Below are positions 30,918 through 40,890 of a stretch of 64,000 bases of DNA, piece after piece (the stretch's first letter is position 1; every line of letters starts with the position of its first letter). The DNA comes from Nitrospirota bacterium (GTDB lineage: Bacteria > Nitrospirota > Thermodesulfovibrionia > UBA6902): the NCBI GenBank assembly GCA_016207885.1, contig JACQZE010000006.1, forward strand, positions 62,001 through 126,000, read 5' to 3'. The notes under the pieces are model-generated. The model had not been told where the DNA came from. It was given only the letters and a program-made list of their open reading frames with translations, and did not search any database. A program made the position numbers and the translations under genes.

Positions 30918-33900
30918 TCACTTTTTATGGTAGCTTTGTACAGACCTGATGTTTACACGCTCTTTCAGAACCGCCTCTATGGCGTTCACCGCAGCGGCAG
31001 CGCCTGAAACGGTTGTCGTGTACGGCACTCTCTGCAATAATGCATTCTCCCTGATATAGAAAGAGTCTTTATGTGCTTTTTCACCGGAAACCGTATTTAT
31101 TACAAAACTGATCTTATCATTCTTTATCAGGTCCACGATATTGGGACGTCCCTCAGTCACCTTGTTCACTGTCTCAACCTCAAGCCCTTTCTCTATGAAA
31201 TATTCAGATGTTCCCTTTGTCGCGACGAGCGTGAACTTCATCTGAATAAGTTTTTTAGCAAGGGGAATAAGCGCGGGTTTATCCTTGTCCTTAACGCTGA
31301 TAAATACCATTCCGCTTTTAGGCATCGTATTTCTTGATGATGCCTGTGCCTTTGAATATGCCCTGCCGAAATCTTCATCAATGCCCATAGCCTCGCCGGT
31401 TGACTTCATCTCAGGCCCGAGAAGTGTATCAACTCCTGCGAACCTGTCAAACGGGAATACAGCCTCTTTTACAGCTGTATGAGATATCTCTGCTTCTTTT
31501 GTGATGCCAAGCTCTTTTAACGTCCTGCCGACCATGACCTTTGCAGCGACCTTTGCAAGCGGAATACCTGTAGCCTTGCTTACGAATGGGATAGTGCGGG
31601 ATGCCCTGGGATTAACCTCCAGTATATAGATATCATCATCTTTAACAGCATACTGAATATTCATCAGTCCCAATACCTTCAATTCCTTTGCAAGCGCTCT
31701 GGTATGCTCCTTGATCTCATCAATGATCTTTTTGGAAAGTGAATGAGGAGGTATGGAACACGCCGAGTCGCCGGAATGAATTCCTGCCTCTTCAATATGC
31801 TCCATGACCCCGCCGATAATGACATCAGTTCCGTCACATATTGCGTCAACATCCACCTCAACAGCGTCCTGAAGATATCTGTCAATAAGCACCGGATGCT
31901 CAGGAGATGCCTTGACCGCCCTTTTCATGTAATCCCTAAGATTGTCTTCATCATAAACTATCTCCATCGCCCTTCCGCCGAGAACATAAGAAGGCCTGAC
32001 CATTACAGGGTAATCGATAGATGCCGCGATCTTTACAGCCTCATCAACTGACTTCGCAGTCCCGCTCTCAGGCTGTTTGAGATTCAGCTTATGAAGGACC
32101 GCCTTGAACCTCTCCCTGTCCTCGGCCATATCTATTGAATCAGGCGAGGTTCCGAGAATCCTTACCCCTTCCTTTTCAAGAGGGACAGCAAGCTTAAGCG
32201 GAGTCTGTCCGCCAAACTGGACAAAGACGCCTTCAGGTTTTTCTTTATCAATTATATTCAGAACATCTTCAAGAGTGAGCGGCTCAAAATATAGCTTGTC
32301 AGCCGTATCATAATCTGTGCTCACCGTCTCCGGATTGCAGTTCACCATGATCGTCTCATACCCGAGTTCCTTAAGCGCGAAGACAGCATGCACGCAGCAG
32401 TAGTCAAACTCTATCCCCTGTCCTATCCTGTTCGGCCCGCTGCCGAGTATGATGACCTTCTTTTTGTCAGTAGGGTTGGCCTCGCACTTTGTTATAGCTG
32501 TCAGCGAATAGCTGTCAGCCGTCAGCGTATCTTTTTTGCTGATTGCTGATTGCTGATTGCTAACCGCTGTCTTATAAAATGGTTTTTCATATGTCGAATA
32601 AAGATACGGTGTATAAGCCTTGAACTCGGCAGCGCATGTATCAACCAATTTATAAACAGCCTCTATATTTTTCTTTCTGCGCAGATCCCTTACATCCTTC
32701 TCCTCAACATTCAGCAGAGACGCGATCCTCTTGTCAGACATGCCGTATTCCTTCGCCTCTCTCAGAAGTTCTTCCTGAATGCCGCCATCTGAGCGCTGAG
32801 CGCTGACCTTCTCCTCCATCTCAACGATCTGTTTTATGTTATAGAGAAACCATGGATCTATACCGGTAAGCTTAAAGACCTCGTCTATGCTGAAGCCTAA
32901 CCTGAAGGAGTGCGCCACATACCATATACGGTCAGCCTTGGGAACCTTCAGCCTTGCGCTTATATCATCCTTGCTGATATCAACCTTCTCAAAACCATAG
33001 CTGTCTATCTCCATGCTCCTGAGTGCCTTGTTAAGCGACTCTTTAAATGTCCTGCCTATCGACATCGCCTCACCGACGGATTTCATCTGCGTGGTCAGTG
33101 TATCGTCAGCCTCGGGAAACTTCTCAAACGCAAACCTCGGGAATTTCACAACTACATAATCTATTGAAGGTTCAAATGACGCGGGAGTCTCTCTGGTAAT
33201 GTCATTCGGTATCTCATCAAGTGTCAATCCGACTGCCAGCTTTGCAGCTATCTTGGCTATTGGAAAACCTGTTGCCTTTGACGCAAGGGCCGAGCTTCTT
33301 GAAACCCTCGGATTCATCTCAATGACGGTCATGCGGCCGTTATCCGGATTCAGCGCGAACTGTATATTTGAACCGCCGGTGTCAACTCCGATCTCCCTGA
33401 TAATGTCCACAGAGGCATCCCTCATCCTCTGGTATTCCTTGTCAGTCAGAGTCTGCGCCGGAGCGACCGTGATCGAATCTCCCGTATGAACACCCATTGG
33501 ATCGAGGTTCTCAATAGAGCATATGATCACCACATTGTCTTTGCAGTCACGCATGACCTCGAGTTCAAACTCTTTCCAACCAATGATAGATTCCTCGATC
33601 AGCACCTGATGCACCGGGCTGAGCTCAAGCGCCCTTTGGAGGTTCAGTTTATACTCCTCGATATTATAAGCGACGCTTCCGCCTGTGCCGCCAAGGGTGA
33701 AGGAAGGCCTTATGATCGCAGGGAAGCCTATATCTTCTACAAGCGACATCCCGCTTTCAATAGAAGTAACGATAGCGCCCTTCGGCACCTCAAGCCCTAT
33801 CTTTTCCATGGCATGCTTGAACTCTTCCCTGTCCTCAGCCTTTTTAATGGCAGGCAGCTTTGCGCCTATCAGCTCTACATTGTATTTTTCGAGTATCCCT

Positions 33901-34214
33901 TTTTCTGAAAGCTCTACTGCAAGGTTGAGCGCGGTCTGGCCGCCCATTGTAGGAAGCAGCGCGTCAGGCCGCTCCTTTGCGATAATGAGTTCAAGGATGT
34001 CAGTATTTAAAGGTTCGATATAGGTGACATCCGATATCTCAGGATCTGTCATGATAGTCGCGGGGTTGGAGTTTACCAGCACGACTTCATACCCCTCGCT
34101 GCGCAGGGCGCGGCAAGCCTGAGTGCCTGAGTAATCAAACTCGCATGCCTGTCCTATGATGATCGGGCCTGAACCTATCAGAAGTATCTTTTTAATATCT
34201 GTTCTCTTTGGCAA
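30918..34214 (-). CDS. carB: Carbamoyl-phosphate synthase large subunit
   Basis: 1098 aa, somewhat longer than the usual 1070-1080. Two ATP-grasp halves are present ([35 protein letters not shown]), plus the MGS-like allosteric C-terminal domain. Two short stretches do not align with other CarB proteins: one around SNQQSAIS in the linker before the second half, and one around SAQRSDGG in the oligomerisation domain. Both are encoded by short tandem-repeat DNA and appear to be in-frame repeat insertions. The gene is otherwise complete. Confidence 0.97.
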   Translation of the reverse strand: MPKRTDIKKILLIGSGPIIIGQACEFDYSGTQACRALRSEGYEVVLVNSNPATIMTDPEISDVTYIEPLNTDILELIIAKERPDALLPTMGGQTALNLAVELSEKGILEKYNVELIGAKLPAIKKAEDREEFKHAMEKIGLEVPKGAIVTSIESGMSLVEDIGFPAIIRPSFTLGGTGGSVAYNIEEYKLNLQRALELSPVHQVLIEESIIGWKEFELEVMRDCKDNVVIICSIENLDPMGVHTGDSITVAPAQTLTDKEYQRMRDASVDIIREIGVDTGGSNIQFALNPDNGRMTVIEMNPRVSRSSALASKATGFPIAKIAAKLAVGLTLDEIPNDITRETPASFEPSIDYVVVKFPRFAFEKFPEADDTLTTQMKSVGEAMSIGRTFKESLNKALRSMEIDSYGFEKVDISKDDISARLKVPKADRIWYVAHSFRLGFSIDEVFKLTGIDPWFLYNIKQIVEMEEKVSAQRSDGGIQEELLREAKEYGMSDKRIASLLNVEEKDVRDLRRKKNIEAVYKLVDTCAAEFKAYTPYLYSTYEKPFYKTAVSNQQSAISKKDTLTADSYSLTAITKCEANPTDKKKVIILGSGPNRIGQGIEFDYCCVHAVFALKELGYETIMVNCNPETVSTDYDTADKLYFEPLTLEDVLNIIDKEKPEGVFVQFGGQTPLKLAVPLEKEGVRILGTSPDSIDMAEDRERFKAVLHKLNLKQPESGTAKSVDEAVKIAASIDYPVMVRPSYVLGGRAMEIVYDEDNLRDYMKRAVKASPEHPVLIDRYLQDAVEVDVDAICDGTDVIIGGVMEHIEEAGIHSGDSACSIPPHSLSKKIIDEIKEHTRALAKELKVLGLMNIQYAVKDDDIYILEVNPRASRTIPFVSKATGIPLAKVAAKVMVGRTLKELGITKEAEISHTAVKEAVFPFDRFAGVDTLLGPEMKSTGEAMGIDEDFGRAYSKAQASSRNTMPKSGMVFISVKDKDKPALIPLAKKLIQMKFTLVATKGTSEYFIEKGLEVETVNKVTEGRPNIVDLIKNDKISFVINTVSGEKAHKDSFYIRENALLQRVPYTTTVSGAAAAVNAIEAVLKERVNIRSVQSYHKK
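32490..32572. repeat. Repeat-derived in-frame insertion inside carB (linker)
   Basis: It contains TAGCTGTCAGC twice and three tandem copies of GCTGATT. It encodes a low-complexity peptide including SNQQSAIS and [12 protein letters not shown], just before the conserved start of the second synthetase half. Normal CarB goes from the YSTYE segment almost directly to the [16 protein letters not shown] segment, so about 25 residues look added. Confidence 0.65.
32783..32812. repeat. Short repeat insertion inside carB (oligomerisation domain)
   Basis: GAGCGCT is repeated in tandem and encodes SAQRSDGG between EMEEKV and [11 protein letters not shown], where other CarB proteins have a short variable loop. 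It is probably a small in-frame repeat insertion. Confidence 0.45.
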
Positions 34215-34215
34215 G

Positions 34216-34835
34216 TTAACTCACTTTCTCCTCTATGAAATCCTGTATCTCTTTTATCGGCATATCAGGTACATCGTTATTAAAAAGCCTTTGAGCATAA
34301 AGAAGCCGTTCCGTTCCGTCTGTAAGTTTCAGAGAGAGAGTTGCAAACTCAGCCTCATCTCCAATCCCCGGTACAACACTGCCATGCTGCCTTGATATCT
34401 TCTCAACAAACCTGGCAGCATCACGGTCTTCAGGCATGATCAATTCACATCCGGCCTCAACTGTTTTGATAGCTGCAAAAGAGATATCTTCTGTTCTATC
34501 ACTGAAAATACCCGGGACAGAGATAGTGACTTTTTTTTTACATCGTCAAAAACAGCCTTAAGCTCCTTCTCCCTGAAGATGAACTTTCTGAATAATACAA
34601 ACAGTGTCATAAATAAAATTATCAGGCATATATAATAGATACCCGTCATCTCAAGATTAAAAGCAAGAAAGGCGTATATGCTTCCGCAAATTGCCATTGA
34701 TAAAAGCATTGAAGCAAACTCACTATTATATATCCCCTCATGAAGCACACTGCCTTTATCTGCCATGTAAGAAGGCGTCACAAAGATAAGCTGTCCATCC
34801 TCTTTTCTTAATGAATACGAGTGATTAACCGGCAT
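34216..34835 (-). CDS. Uncharacterised membrane protein, one gene split by a -1 frame change
   Basis: Two overlapping frames (34440-34835 and 34216-34443) read best as one protein of about 206 aa. The first gives a soluble N-terminus and two membrane helices (about 40-82). At an A9 run (34531-34539) the original frame goes into 30 unconvincing residues. A -1 shift there continues smoothly as [21 protein letters not shown] and then into the downstream frame ([13 protein letters not shown]). The site is A AAA AAG, the dnaX-type slippery heptamer. The change could be programmed, or simply a one-base indel in the run. It sits between carA and carB; function unknown. Confidence 0.6.
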
Positions 34836-35956
34836 CAGCTAAACTCCTCCATCATCTTCTTAAACCTGCTGAATATATAACCTGAATCATTCGGCCCGGG
34901 AGCAGCCTCCGGATGATATTGGGACGACATTACGGGCAGCTCTACATGCCTGAGCCCTTCCTCTGTTCCGTCATAAAGATTCCTGTGAGTCAATATCATC
35001 TGGCCTTTCAGGCTCTCAAAATCAACACAGTAGTTATGGTTCTGCGCTGTTATCTCGACCTTTCCGGTTGAGAGGTCCATGACAGGATGATTACCGCCGT
35101 GGTGGCCGAATTTAAGTTTATAGGTCTTTCCTCCAAGCGCAAGCCCGAGAAGCTGATGGCCGAGACAGATACCGAAGATAGGTTTCCTGCCTAAAAGTTT
35201 TTTAGTGTTCTCAATTGCGTATGTGACCGTCTCCGGGTCACCGGGGCCGTTGCTTAGTACAACCCCGTCTGCCTGCTCGATCAAGACTTCAGCTGGTGTC
35301 ATTGCAGGCGCAACAGTAACATCAAAACCGGCGCTATACAGATGCCTCAGAATATTTCTCTTAACACCGAAATCATAGACAAATATCTTCTTCCTCTTTA
35401 TTCCCTCATTCACCGGCTGTTGTTTTCCCCATCTCCAGAGATGTTCATCCCACTTATAAATACTTTTAGCAGAAACTTCTTTCACAAAATCAAATGAAGA
35501 GATATTCGGATACTTCCTGACTTTTTCCAGAAGGCTTACGGGATCAAAATCTACAGAAGATATAATTCCGTTCTGAAGGCCGTTATCCCTTATATGCTGC
35601 GTAAGCGCCCTCGTATCAATGCCTTCAATTCCGACAATATTGTTTTCGCTCAGATAACTATTGAGGCTTTTATTGGAACGCCAGTTGCTCGGAAAATCAA
35701 CGCTCTCCTTGACTATAAAACCGGCGGCCTTTACAGAGTCTGATTCAACATCTTCAGGGTTAACTCCGTAATTGCCTATTTGTGGATATGTCATTACAAC
35801 TATCTGGCCTTTATATGACGGATCAGTGAGAATCTCCTGATAACCTGTCATTGATGTATTGAAGACGACTTCGCCGTATGTTTCTCCAACCGCGCCGAAA
35901 CCTCGTCCCTCAAAAACCGTCCCGTCAGATAAGACTAAAAATGCCTTTACTCCCAT
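34835..35956 (-). CDS. carA: Carbamoyl-phosphate synthase small subunit
   Basis: 373 aa. The N-terminal CarA domain ([37 protein letters not shown]) is followed by a class I glutamine amidotransferase with the nucleophile in [11 protein letters not shown] and HPEAAPGP at the end. It supplies ammonia to CarB. Its start overlaps the pyrC stop. Confidence 0.97.
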   Translation of the reverse strand: MGVKAFLVLSDGTVFEGRGFGAVGETYGEVVFNTSMTGYQEILTDPSYKGQIVVMTYPQIGNYGVNPEDVESDSVKAAGFIVKESVDFPSNWRSNKSLNSYLSENNIVGIEGIDTRALTQHIRDNGLQNGIISSVDFDPVSLLEKVRKYPNISSFDFVKEVSAKSIYKWDEHLWRWGKQQPVNEGIKRKKIFVYDFGVKRNILRHLYSAGFDVTVAPAMTPAEVLIEQADGVVLSNGPGDPETVTYAIENTKKLLGRKPIFGICLGHQLLGLALGGKTYKLKFGHHGGNHPVMDLSTGKVEITAQNHNYCVDFESLKGQMILTHRNLYDGTEEGLRHVELPVMSSQYHPEAAPGPNDSGYIFSRFKKMMEEFS

Positions 35957-37221
35957 TCCTGCACCTTTCCCATTGTTATGGTCTTCATGACCATGCCATT
36001 CAATTCCCAGCCGTTAAAAGGAGTATTTTTACCTTTAGATAAAAATTTGGCTGAATCAACTTTATACGTTCTATTAAGGTCAACGATAGCGATATCAGCA
36101 TCAGCGCCCTCTGCCAAAGTTCCCTTATTGATTCTCATTATCTTAGAAGGTGTTACAGACATCATGGTGATAAGCTGCATCAGGTCAATTACCTTCTCAT
36201 TTACAAGCCTGAGGCCTAATGAAAATGCGGTCTCCAGTCCTGAAATTCCAAATGCGGCCTTATCAAATTCACAGTTCTTCTCATCATAATGATGCGGAGC
36301 ATGGTCAGTCGCTATTACATCTATAGTGCCGTCTTTGAGCCCTTCCTTTATCGCCTGAACATCCGCGGCAGTTCTTATCGGCGGATTGACCTTGAAATTC
36401 GTGTCATATCCGTTCAGTGATTCATCTGTCAAAGTGAAATAATGAGGGCATGTCTCAGCGGTCAGGTTAATGCCGCGTGACTTTGCGTCGCGGATCATAC
36501 TGACCGATCCGCGTGAGGACACATGTGCAATATGCAGCCTGCCGCCTGTGAGTTCACATAGAGCTATGTCCCTTGCGACCATGACCTCTTCGGCAGCTCT
36601 TGGTATCCCGTGCAGGCCGAGTGTGGTTGACATAAGTCCTTCATTCATCACACCGCCTTCAGATAGCATCAGATCCTCACAGTGAGAGATAACAGGCACA
36701 TCAAATATCCTCGAATACTCAAGCGCCCTTCTCATGATAAGACTGTTCATCACAGGCCTTCCGTCATCAGAGAAGGCAACACATCCGACATTTATAAGCG
36801 CTTCAAGTTCGGTAAGGCTCTCTCCACTCTGACCCTTTGTAATGGCAGCAATCGGATAAACCGCGCATGAACCTTCTTTGGCAGCCTTCTTCAGAATGAA
36901 TTCAGCAACTGATATCGTGTCATTCACAGGATTCGTATTCGGCATACAGCATACACTCGTAAAACCGCCGCGCGCCGCAGCCATCGTTCCTGTGCTGATA
37001 GTCTCCTTATATTCAAACCCCGGCTCCCTGAGGTGTGTATGCATATCAACAAGACCCGGCATGACGATACAGTCTGAAGCATCGATTGTCTTATCAGCCT
37101 TTGGCGCCTTGCCCTTTGAGTAGATACCTTTTATCTTCTTCCCTTCAATAAGGATGTCTTTGTTTGAAGAGATATTCTGTGAAGGGTCTATTACCTTGCC
37201 GTTTATTATCAATATGCTCAT
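35947..37221 (-). CDS. pyrC: Dihydroorotase
   Basis: 424 aa, class I dihydroorotase. The zinc motif is [16 protein letters not shown]. Further metal ligands lie in SHCEDLMLS and IAHVSSRGS, and the catalytic Asp in [16 protein letters not shown]. It overlaps pyrB by 4 bp and carA by 10 bp, so the operon is tightly coupled. Confidence 0.97.
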   Translation of the reverse strand: MSILIINGKVIDPSQNISSNKDILIEGKKIKGIYSKGKAPKADKTIDASDCIVMPGLVDMHTHLREPGFEYKETISTGTMAAARGGFTSVCCMPNTNPVNDTISVAEFILKKAAKEGSCAVYPIAAITKGQSGESLTELEALINVGCVAFSDDGRPVMNSLIMRRALEYSRIFDVPVISHCEDLMLSEGGVMNEGLMSTTLGLHGIPRAAEEVMVARDIALCELTGGRLHIAHVSSRGSVSMIRDAKSRGINLTAETCPHYFTLTDESLNGYDTNFKVNPPIRTAADVQAIKEGLKDGTIDVIATDHAPHHYDEKNCEFDKAAFGISGLETAFSLGLRLVNEKVIDLMQLITMMSVTPSKIMRINKGTLAEGADADIAIVDLNRTYKVDSAKFLSKGKNTPFNGWELNGMVMKTITMGKVQEWE

Positions 37222-38138
37222 TGTTTAACTCCTGAGAGAAGATACAAAACAGCCATCCTGACGGCGATGCCGTTTGTTACCTGCTCAAGTATAACGGATT
37301 GCGGCCCGTCAGCAACATCTGAAGCTATCTCAACTCCCCTGTTCATGGGGCCGGGATGCATTACTATAGCATCTTTTTTCGCAAGCTTAAGCCTCTCGCG
37401 TGTCAGCCCGTAAAGGTTAAAGTATTCCTTTAAGGATGGAAGATATCCCTTGCTCTGCCTCTCAAGTTGAAGCCTCAATGCCATCACAACGTCAGCGCCC
37501 TTCAGCCCCTCATCAATTGAATGAAAAACATCAACACCGGCCTTGTCCAATTCCGCAGGCATAAGAGTCGGAGGACATATGACCCTGACTTTTGCTCCAA
37601 GTTTTATCAAGGCATAAATATTCGACTTGGCAACCCTGCTGTGGGCGATGTCGCCTATTATCGCGACCTCAAGCCCTTTGATATCTTTTTTATAAGACTG
37701 GATAGTGAACATATCAAGAAGCGCCTGCGTCGGATGTTCATTTGAACCGTCTCCTGCATTGACCACTGAGATATTCAGAAATTTACTGAGATAGTGAGGC
37801 ACGCCGGAAGAAGCATGCCTTATGATCACAAGATCCGCACCAAGCGCCTGGATCGTCAACGCGGTATCGAGTATTGTTTCGCCCTTTACAACGCTGCTGT
37901 TTGAGACAGAGAAGTTAACTACATCCGCGCTCAGCCTTTTGCCGGCAAGTGCAAACGATGTCCTTGTGCGTGTCGAGGGTTCAAAGAAGAGGCTGACAAC
38001 TGTCTTGCCTCTAAGCGGCGGAACCTTTTTAATATCTCTCATCAAAACATCCTTGAAACCTGAAGCGGTATCAAGCACGTGATAAATATCCTCAGATGTT
38101 AATTCCTTGATGCCGAGAAGATGTTTTGATTTCAGCAT
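37218..38138 (-). CDS. pyrB: Aspartate carbamoyltransferase catalytic chain
   Basis: 306 aa. The carbamoyl-phosphate motif is [19 protein letters not shown], followed by [41 protein letters not shown] and [12 protein letters not shown]. No pyrI regulatory chain is present, as is usual when pyrB and pyrC are paired. Confidence 0.97.
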   Translation of the reverse strand: MLKSKHLLGIKELTSEDIYHVLDTASGFKDVLMRDIKKVPPLRGKTVVSLFFEPSTRTRTSFALAGKRLSADVVNFSVSNSSVVKGETILDTALTIQALGADLVIIRHASSGVPHYLSKFLNISVVNAGDGSNEHPTQALLDMFTIQSYKKDIKGLEVAIIGDIAHSRVAKSNIYALIKLGAKVRVICPPTLMPAELDKAGVDVFHSIDEGLKGADVVMALRLQLERQSKGYLPSLKEYFNLYGLTRERLKLAKKDAIVMHPGPMNRGVEIASDVADGPQSVILEQVTNGIAVRMAVLYLLSGVKQ

Positions 38139-38144
38139 ATCTTT

Positions 38145-38669
38145 TTAATCAGACCCGTTGATAAGCATAACAGAGTCATCCTTTGAATTATCATGAAGGT
38201 TTACTTCAACCGTGTCACTGAAAGATGTAGGTATATTCTTGCCGACGTAATCAGCCCTTATTGGAAGTTCCCTGTGCCCTCTGTCGATAAGCACCGCAAG
38301 CTGTATCCTGGCAGGACGGCCGAAATCTATAAGAGCATCCATAGCAGCCCTTATGCTTCTGCCCGTAAACAGAACGTCATCAACAAGCACGACCGTCTTT
38401 TCATTTAATGAGAAGGGAATGTCCGTGGATCTGACCACCGGCTGTTCGTGCTTTGTATTGATATCATCTCTGTACAGAGCGATATCAAGTGAGCCGATTT
38501 CATCTATGGATTTGATCTGAGAGGCAAGCCGGTTTGCAACGACCACCCCGCCTCTCTGTATGCCGATAAGGCAGAGGTTGTCAGTGCCGCCGTTCCTTTC
38601 AATTATTTCGTGGGCGATCCTTGTGACCGCTTTCTCTATCTCTGTGCTGTTGAGTATCTCTTTGGACAT
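38145..38669 (-). CDS. pyrR: PyrR bifunctional regulator / uracil phosphoribosyltransferase
   Basis: About 174 aa from the ATG at 38667-38669 (MSKEILNSTEIEKAV), the usual PyrR start. It has IGIQRGGVVVANRL, the PRPP loop VVLVDDVLFTGRSIRAAMD and GHRELPIRADYVGKNIPTS. PyrR binds pyr mRNA when UMP is high. A longer frame to 38708 would run back through the attenuator hairpin and is rejected. The Shine-Dalgarno AGGAGG lies 8 nt upstream inside that hairpin. Confidence 0.95.
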   Translation of the reverse strand: MSKEILNSTEIEKAVTRIAHEIIERNGGTDNLCLIGIQRGGVVVANRLASQIKSIDEIGSLDIALYRDDINTKHEQPVVRSTDIPFSLNEKTVVLVDDVLFTGRSIRAAMDALIDFGRPARIQLAVLIDRGHRELPIRADYVGKNIPTSFSDTVEVNLHDNSKDDSVMLINGSD

Positions 38670-38670
38670 T

Positions 38671-38766
38671 AAAAAAGCCTCCTGTCCTTTGAGAGGAAGA
38701 AGGCTCATAGAAATCCGGCTTAGGAGATGTCTGAGTTAACCTTCCTGGCCTCTCAGGACCAGATTA
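38671..38766 (-). promoter_or_regulatory. PyrR-binding attenuator leader of the pyr operon
   Basis: On the minus strand the leader carries TCCTGAGAGG (about 38749-38762), matching the PyrR-binding loop consensus, enclosed by CTGG/CCAG. GAGAGG with the following GGAAGG can pair instead with CCTTCTTCCTCTC, the left half of a terminator. The terminator stem AGCCT/AGGCT (38701-38705 with 38676-38680, plus an inner TCCT/AGGA) is followed by TTTTTT and then ATG. These are the binding loop, antiterminator and terminator expected for PyrR attenuation. Confidence 0.85.
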
Positions 38767-38780
38767 AAGGTGTTGGCAAT

Positions 38781-38810
38781 ATCTTAAAGCAAAGCCCGAA
38801 CAGATGTCAA
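38781..38810 (-). promoter_or_regulatory. Predicted sigma-70 promoter of the pyr operon
   Basis: The minus strand shows TTGACA (38805-38810), an 18-bp spacer and TAAGAT (38781-38786, 4/6 match to TATAAT). It would start transcription near 38774, giving a leader of about 105 nt that contains the PyrR attenuator. Confidence 0.6.
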
Positions 38811-38817
38811 ACAATTA

Positions 38818-39408
38818 TTATTTTGAATGTCTAAATTCCCACGGCGGCCTTGGATTTGCCTGCTGCCATAAACCTAATCTTCTATTTCTTGCCCCTTCTT
38901 CCGCATTGATATAGTCACTTGAGTGCGGCCTGTCGAGATATTGCCGATAAGCCCACGCATACCCCCGCCTCACCATCTCCAGATTAATATCCATACCATT
39001 GTTTTCAATAAAACAGACTTCCCGTTTATAAGTTTTATCTCCGTTTAAGATGACTTTTACATCTTGTCCAAGAATGAGGCTTTCAAGTTCCTTGTCAGCT
39101 TCATCGCTATACGGCTGCCCGGCCTTCCCTTTCTTTGAAACTTCAGGAGTATCTATGCCGTACAGCCTGCATGTAAAAGACTTCCCGCCGCTGTCAGGCA
39201 ATATCACAACCGTATCACCATCTTTAACCTTTGTAACCTTGCCTGTGATAGCACTTCCGGTATCTATCTTAGTTTCTGTATGCTCAGCATGTTTGGCAGG
39301 TTTGGTATTTAATGGCTTGTCAGGGGTGGTTTTGAAATAGGCAAAAAGAATTGATATGATGACGAGAGTTATAGAGAGTAAAATCTTCCTAAAGGTTCTG
39401 GGATTCAT
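38818..39408 (-). CDS. Membrane-anchored thermonuclease-like (SNase) protein
   Basis: 196 aa with an N-terminal membrane helix or signal anchor (about 8-26) and an SNase OB-fold: GKVTKVKDGDTVVIL, RLYGIDTPEVSKKGKAGQPYS and NLEMVRRGYAWAYRQY. The second catalytic Arg region is modified (KTYKREVCFIENNGMD, where YGR is common). Likely an extracytoplasmic Ca-dependent nuclease. Confidence 0.87.
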   Translation of the reverse strand: MNPRTFRKILLSITLVIISILFAYFKTTPDKPLNTKPAKHAEHTETKIDTGSAITGKVTKVKDGDTVVILPDSGGKSFTCRLYGIDTPEVSKKGKAGQPYSDEADKELESLILGQDVKVILNGDKTYKREVCFIENNGMDINLEMVRRGYAWAYRQYLDRPHSSDYINAEEGARNRRLGLWQQANPRPPWEFRHSK

Positions 39409-39415
39409 TATGAAA

Positions 39416-39637
39416 TCACAAATTGTTAAATTCTTCTATGGTTAGTCCAGCTTGGTTTAATAATTTACGAAGCAAGCCAGGGCCGAGTTCTTTATGCTGG
39501 GGGATGGATAACGTCCAATGATAGCCGGGTTTTGTCATCATTACATGAGAGCCTTTTTGGCGGGAGACAGACCAGCCAGTCTTATGAAACTTCTTTATTG
39601 CTTCAGAACCGGAGCAGAGTTTTAGACTTTCGCTCAT
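39416..39637 (-). CDS. hicA: HicA-type mRNA interferase toxin
   Basis: 73 aa, double-stranded RNA-binding-like fold with the catalytic His in RQKGSHVMM and the C-terminal GLLRKLLNQAGLTIEEF. It cleaves mRNA on ribosomes. Its start overlaps the hicB stop by one base. Confidence 0.92.
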   Translation of the reverse strand: MSESLKLCSGSEAIKKFHKTGWSVSRQKGSHVMMTKPGYHWTLSIPQHKELGPGLLRKLLNQAGLTIEEFNNL

Positions 39638-39837
39638 CAGACAGCGACTTCAATAAGTTTGGAGGGATCAAAGGACTGCTTGGACTCCATTACTTCAAAC
39701 CAGCCTTCAATTGCTTCTTTAATATTTGCAATGGCTTCTTCGTAGGTATTCCCCTGAGAAAGACATCCTGGAAGTGCAGGAACTTCGGCTACATAATATC
39801 CTGCTTCATCCTTTTCTATTATTATGTGAAGTTTCAT
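39637..39837 (-). CDS. hicB: HicB-type antitoxin
   Basis: 66 aa, partial RNase-H fold: EKDEAGYYVAEVPALPGCLSQGNTYEEAIANIKEAIEGW. No C-terminal DNA-binding domain is present, so this is the short HicB type. It precedes hicA, the reverse of the E. coli order. Confidence 0.92.
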   Translation of the reverse strand: MKLHIIIEKDEAGYYVAEVPALPGCLSQGNTYEEAIANIKEAIEGWFEVMESKQSFDPSKLIEVAV

Positions 39838-39913
39838 AGTGTCTCCTTTTTAGAAACATTGATATTGAAATCTACCATAGAGTTAATAATGCTGTCAAAA
39901 AAGATATGTTTTA

Positions 39914-39946
39914 CCCCACCCCCTCTAAAAAGAGGGGTGCAGGGGT
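39914..39946. repeat. G/C-tract palindromic repeat
   Basis: CCCCTCT and AGAGGGG flank an AAAA loop, with outer CCCCACC and GGGGTG tracts. Translated, it gives the HPCTPLFRGG-like peptide known from repeat families of this kind. It resembles the CCCCCCTTAGTAAGGAGGGGG palindrome inside hisF. Confidence 0.7.
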
Positions 39947-39965
39947 GTGTTGTTTTTTTCTTTGC

Positions 39966-40060
39966 CGTCATTCCGGCGGCTCCGTTGCTTAAAGTACCTA
40001 CTTCTGGCCAGCCTACTTCTGGCTTCCCAGGAATCAACAATTATCGGAATCGGATTCCAA
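39966..40060. repeat. Dispersed GTCATTCCGG repeat with internal direct repeat
   Basis: It begins GTCATTCCGGCGGC, like the copies at 17731 and 21096, contains CCTACTTCTGGC twice in tandem, and ends in GGAATCGGATTCC. It is upstream of hicB and non-coding. Confidence 0.65.
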
Positions 40061-40161
40061 TAATTTCTCCTTATCAAATGCTTGAAAGCAAAAACTCCTG
40101 AAACTCTGGAAGTACATTTTTATTAAGCATAATTTAACTTGCCGTATAACATGGGTGATTT

Positions 40162-40201
40162 AATATCCATGATATGCGGACAGCGGCATAACATGGATAT
40201 T
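40162..40201. repeat. 10-bp perfect inverted repeat upstream of the cassette
   Basis: AATATCCATG and CATGGATATT flank 20 bases. A second palindrome, AACCACA/TGTGGTT, follows at about 40234-40262. The whole of 40061-40330 is AT-rich and palindrome-rich with no gene; it may be a decayed attachment region or a regulatory site. No integrase or attI can be identified. Confidence 0.5.
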
Positions 40202-40330
40202 ACCGGGCAAAGACCGCCATTCTTCAAGATAACATCTTAACCACACCACTATATTTTGTGGTTGTATTTTCATTGTCATACAACTATGATATTCATATTC
40301 CAGCAAATACGGATGGCAATATACTAATTG

Positions 40331-40883
40331 TTAGGGTTAAATAATATGAAGCCAATAATTATGTCACTTCTGATTTCATGTCTATTGTTTGCACCCACAG
40401 TAATATACGCCCAAGGGCAAGAGTATCGACCAGGTGGTGATGAATATTCTTCTACATGGTCTCGTTTTTATAACGGTGACCATGAACCCGAGCTTGACGA
40501 TCCACTTATTGAAGCTGGGGAAAAAATGACATTGGTAATTTGCGAAGCCGTAAACAACAAAGATATGCGTTTTCGCCGCTACGCAATAAGTGCTTTAGGC
40601 TATATTGGAGATAAAAGGGCATTACCTACATTAGAAAACATTTTAAAATCAAAAGATGAAATTTATTATTTTCGTGGCGATGCCCTTCAGGCGATTTACC
40701 AAATCGATAAAATACTTGGCAAAAAATACGCCCTCGAATTTTGGAAAGAGCATGAATATCTTGAGATGTTACGAAAGGCTATAGAAAAAGACGCTAAGTG
40801 GTTAACAGAACCTACAGAAGAATAAGAACCCTAACCAGGCGCTTCACATGACCGGCGCAAGCGCCGGCCTGTGAGCTTGAGCG
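40331..40883 (+). mobile_element. Solitary integron gene cassette
   Basis: The left boundary is G|TTAGGGTT at 40330/40331, only 15 bp before the ATG of the cassette gene. The right boundary is an attC-like site ending GCG|TTAAG at 40883/40884. The left GTTAGGGTT is the exact reverse complement of the AACCCTAAC at the start of the attC, as required when a circular cassette carries RYYYAAC and GTTRRRY. One gene in the plus direction fills the 553-bp cassette. No intI or further attC is seen nearby. Confidence 0.7.
40346..40825 (+). CDS. Secreted HEAT-repeat-like protein (cassette gene)
   Basis: 159 aa from the ATG at 40346-40348. A signal peptide (MKPIIMSLLISCLLFAPTVIYA) is followed by an acidic stretch and one to two alpha-alpha units resembling HEAT repeats (MRFRRYAISALGYIGDKRALPTLENIL, YFRGDALQAIYQIDKILG). 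Function unknown. It is the only gene of the integron cassette, has lower G+C than its neighbours, and stops two bases before the attC. Confidence 0.8.
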   Translation: MKPIIMSLLISCLLFAPTVIYAQGQEYRPGGDEYSSTWSRFYNGDHEPELDDPLIEAGEKMTLVICEAVNNKDMRFRRYAISALGYIGDKRALPTLENILKSKDEIYYFRGDALQAIYQIDKILGKKYALEFWKEHEYLEMLRKAIEKDAKWLTEPTEE

Positions 40884-40890
40884 TTAAGAT
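40827..40890 (+). repeat. attC recombination site
   Basis: AACCCTAAC, then CAGGCGCTTCAC and CCGGCGC, a short loop, GCGCCGG, GTGAGCTTGAGC and GTTAAGA. These form an imperfect palindrome with the simple-site spacing and unpaired bases typical of integron attC sites. The right core has A in place of the consensus pyrimidine, as expected from the host-side sequence. Confidence 0.7.

Noticed and set aside
38670-38708. Longer PyrR start at 38708
   Set aside because: It would translate the attenuator hairpin; family alignments begin at MSKEILN.
39834-40101. Frames between hicB and the cassette
   Set aside because: Their translations (HPCTPLFRGG, repeated TSGQPTSG) come from dispersed repeats, not genes.
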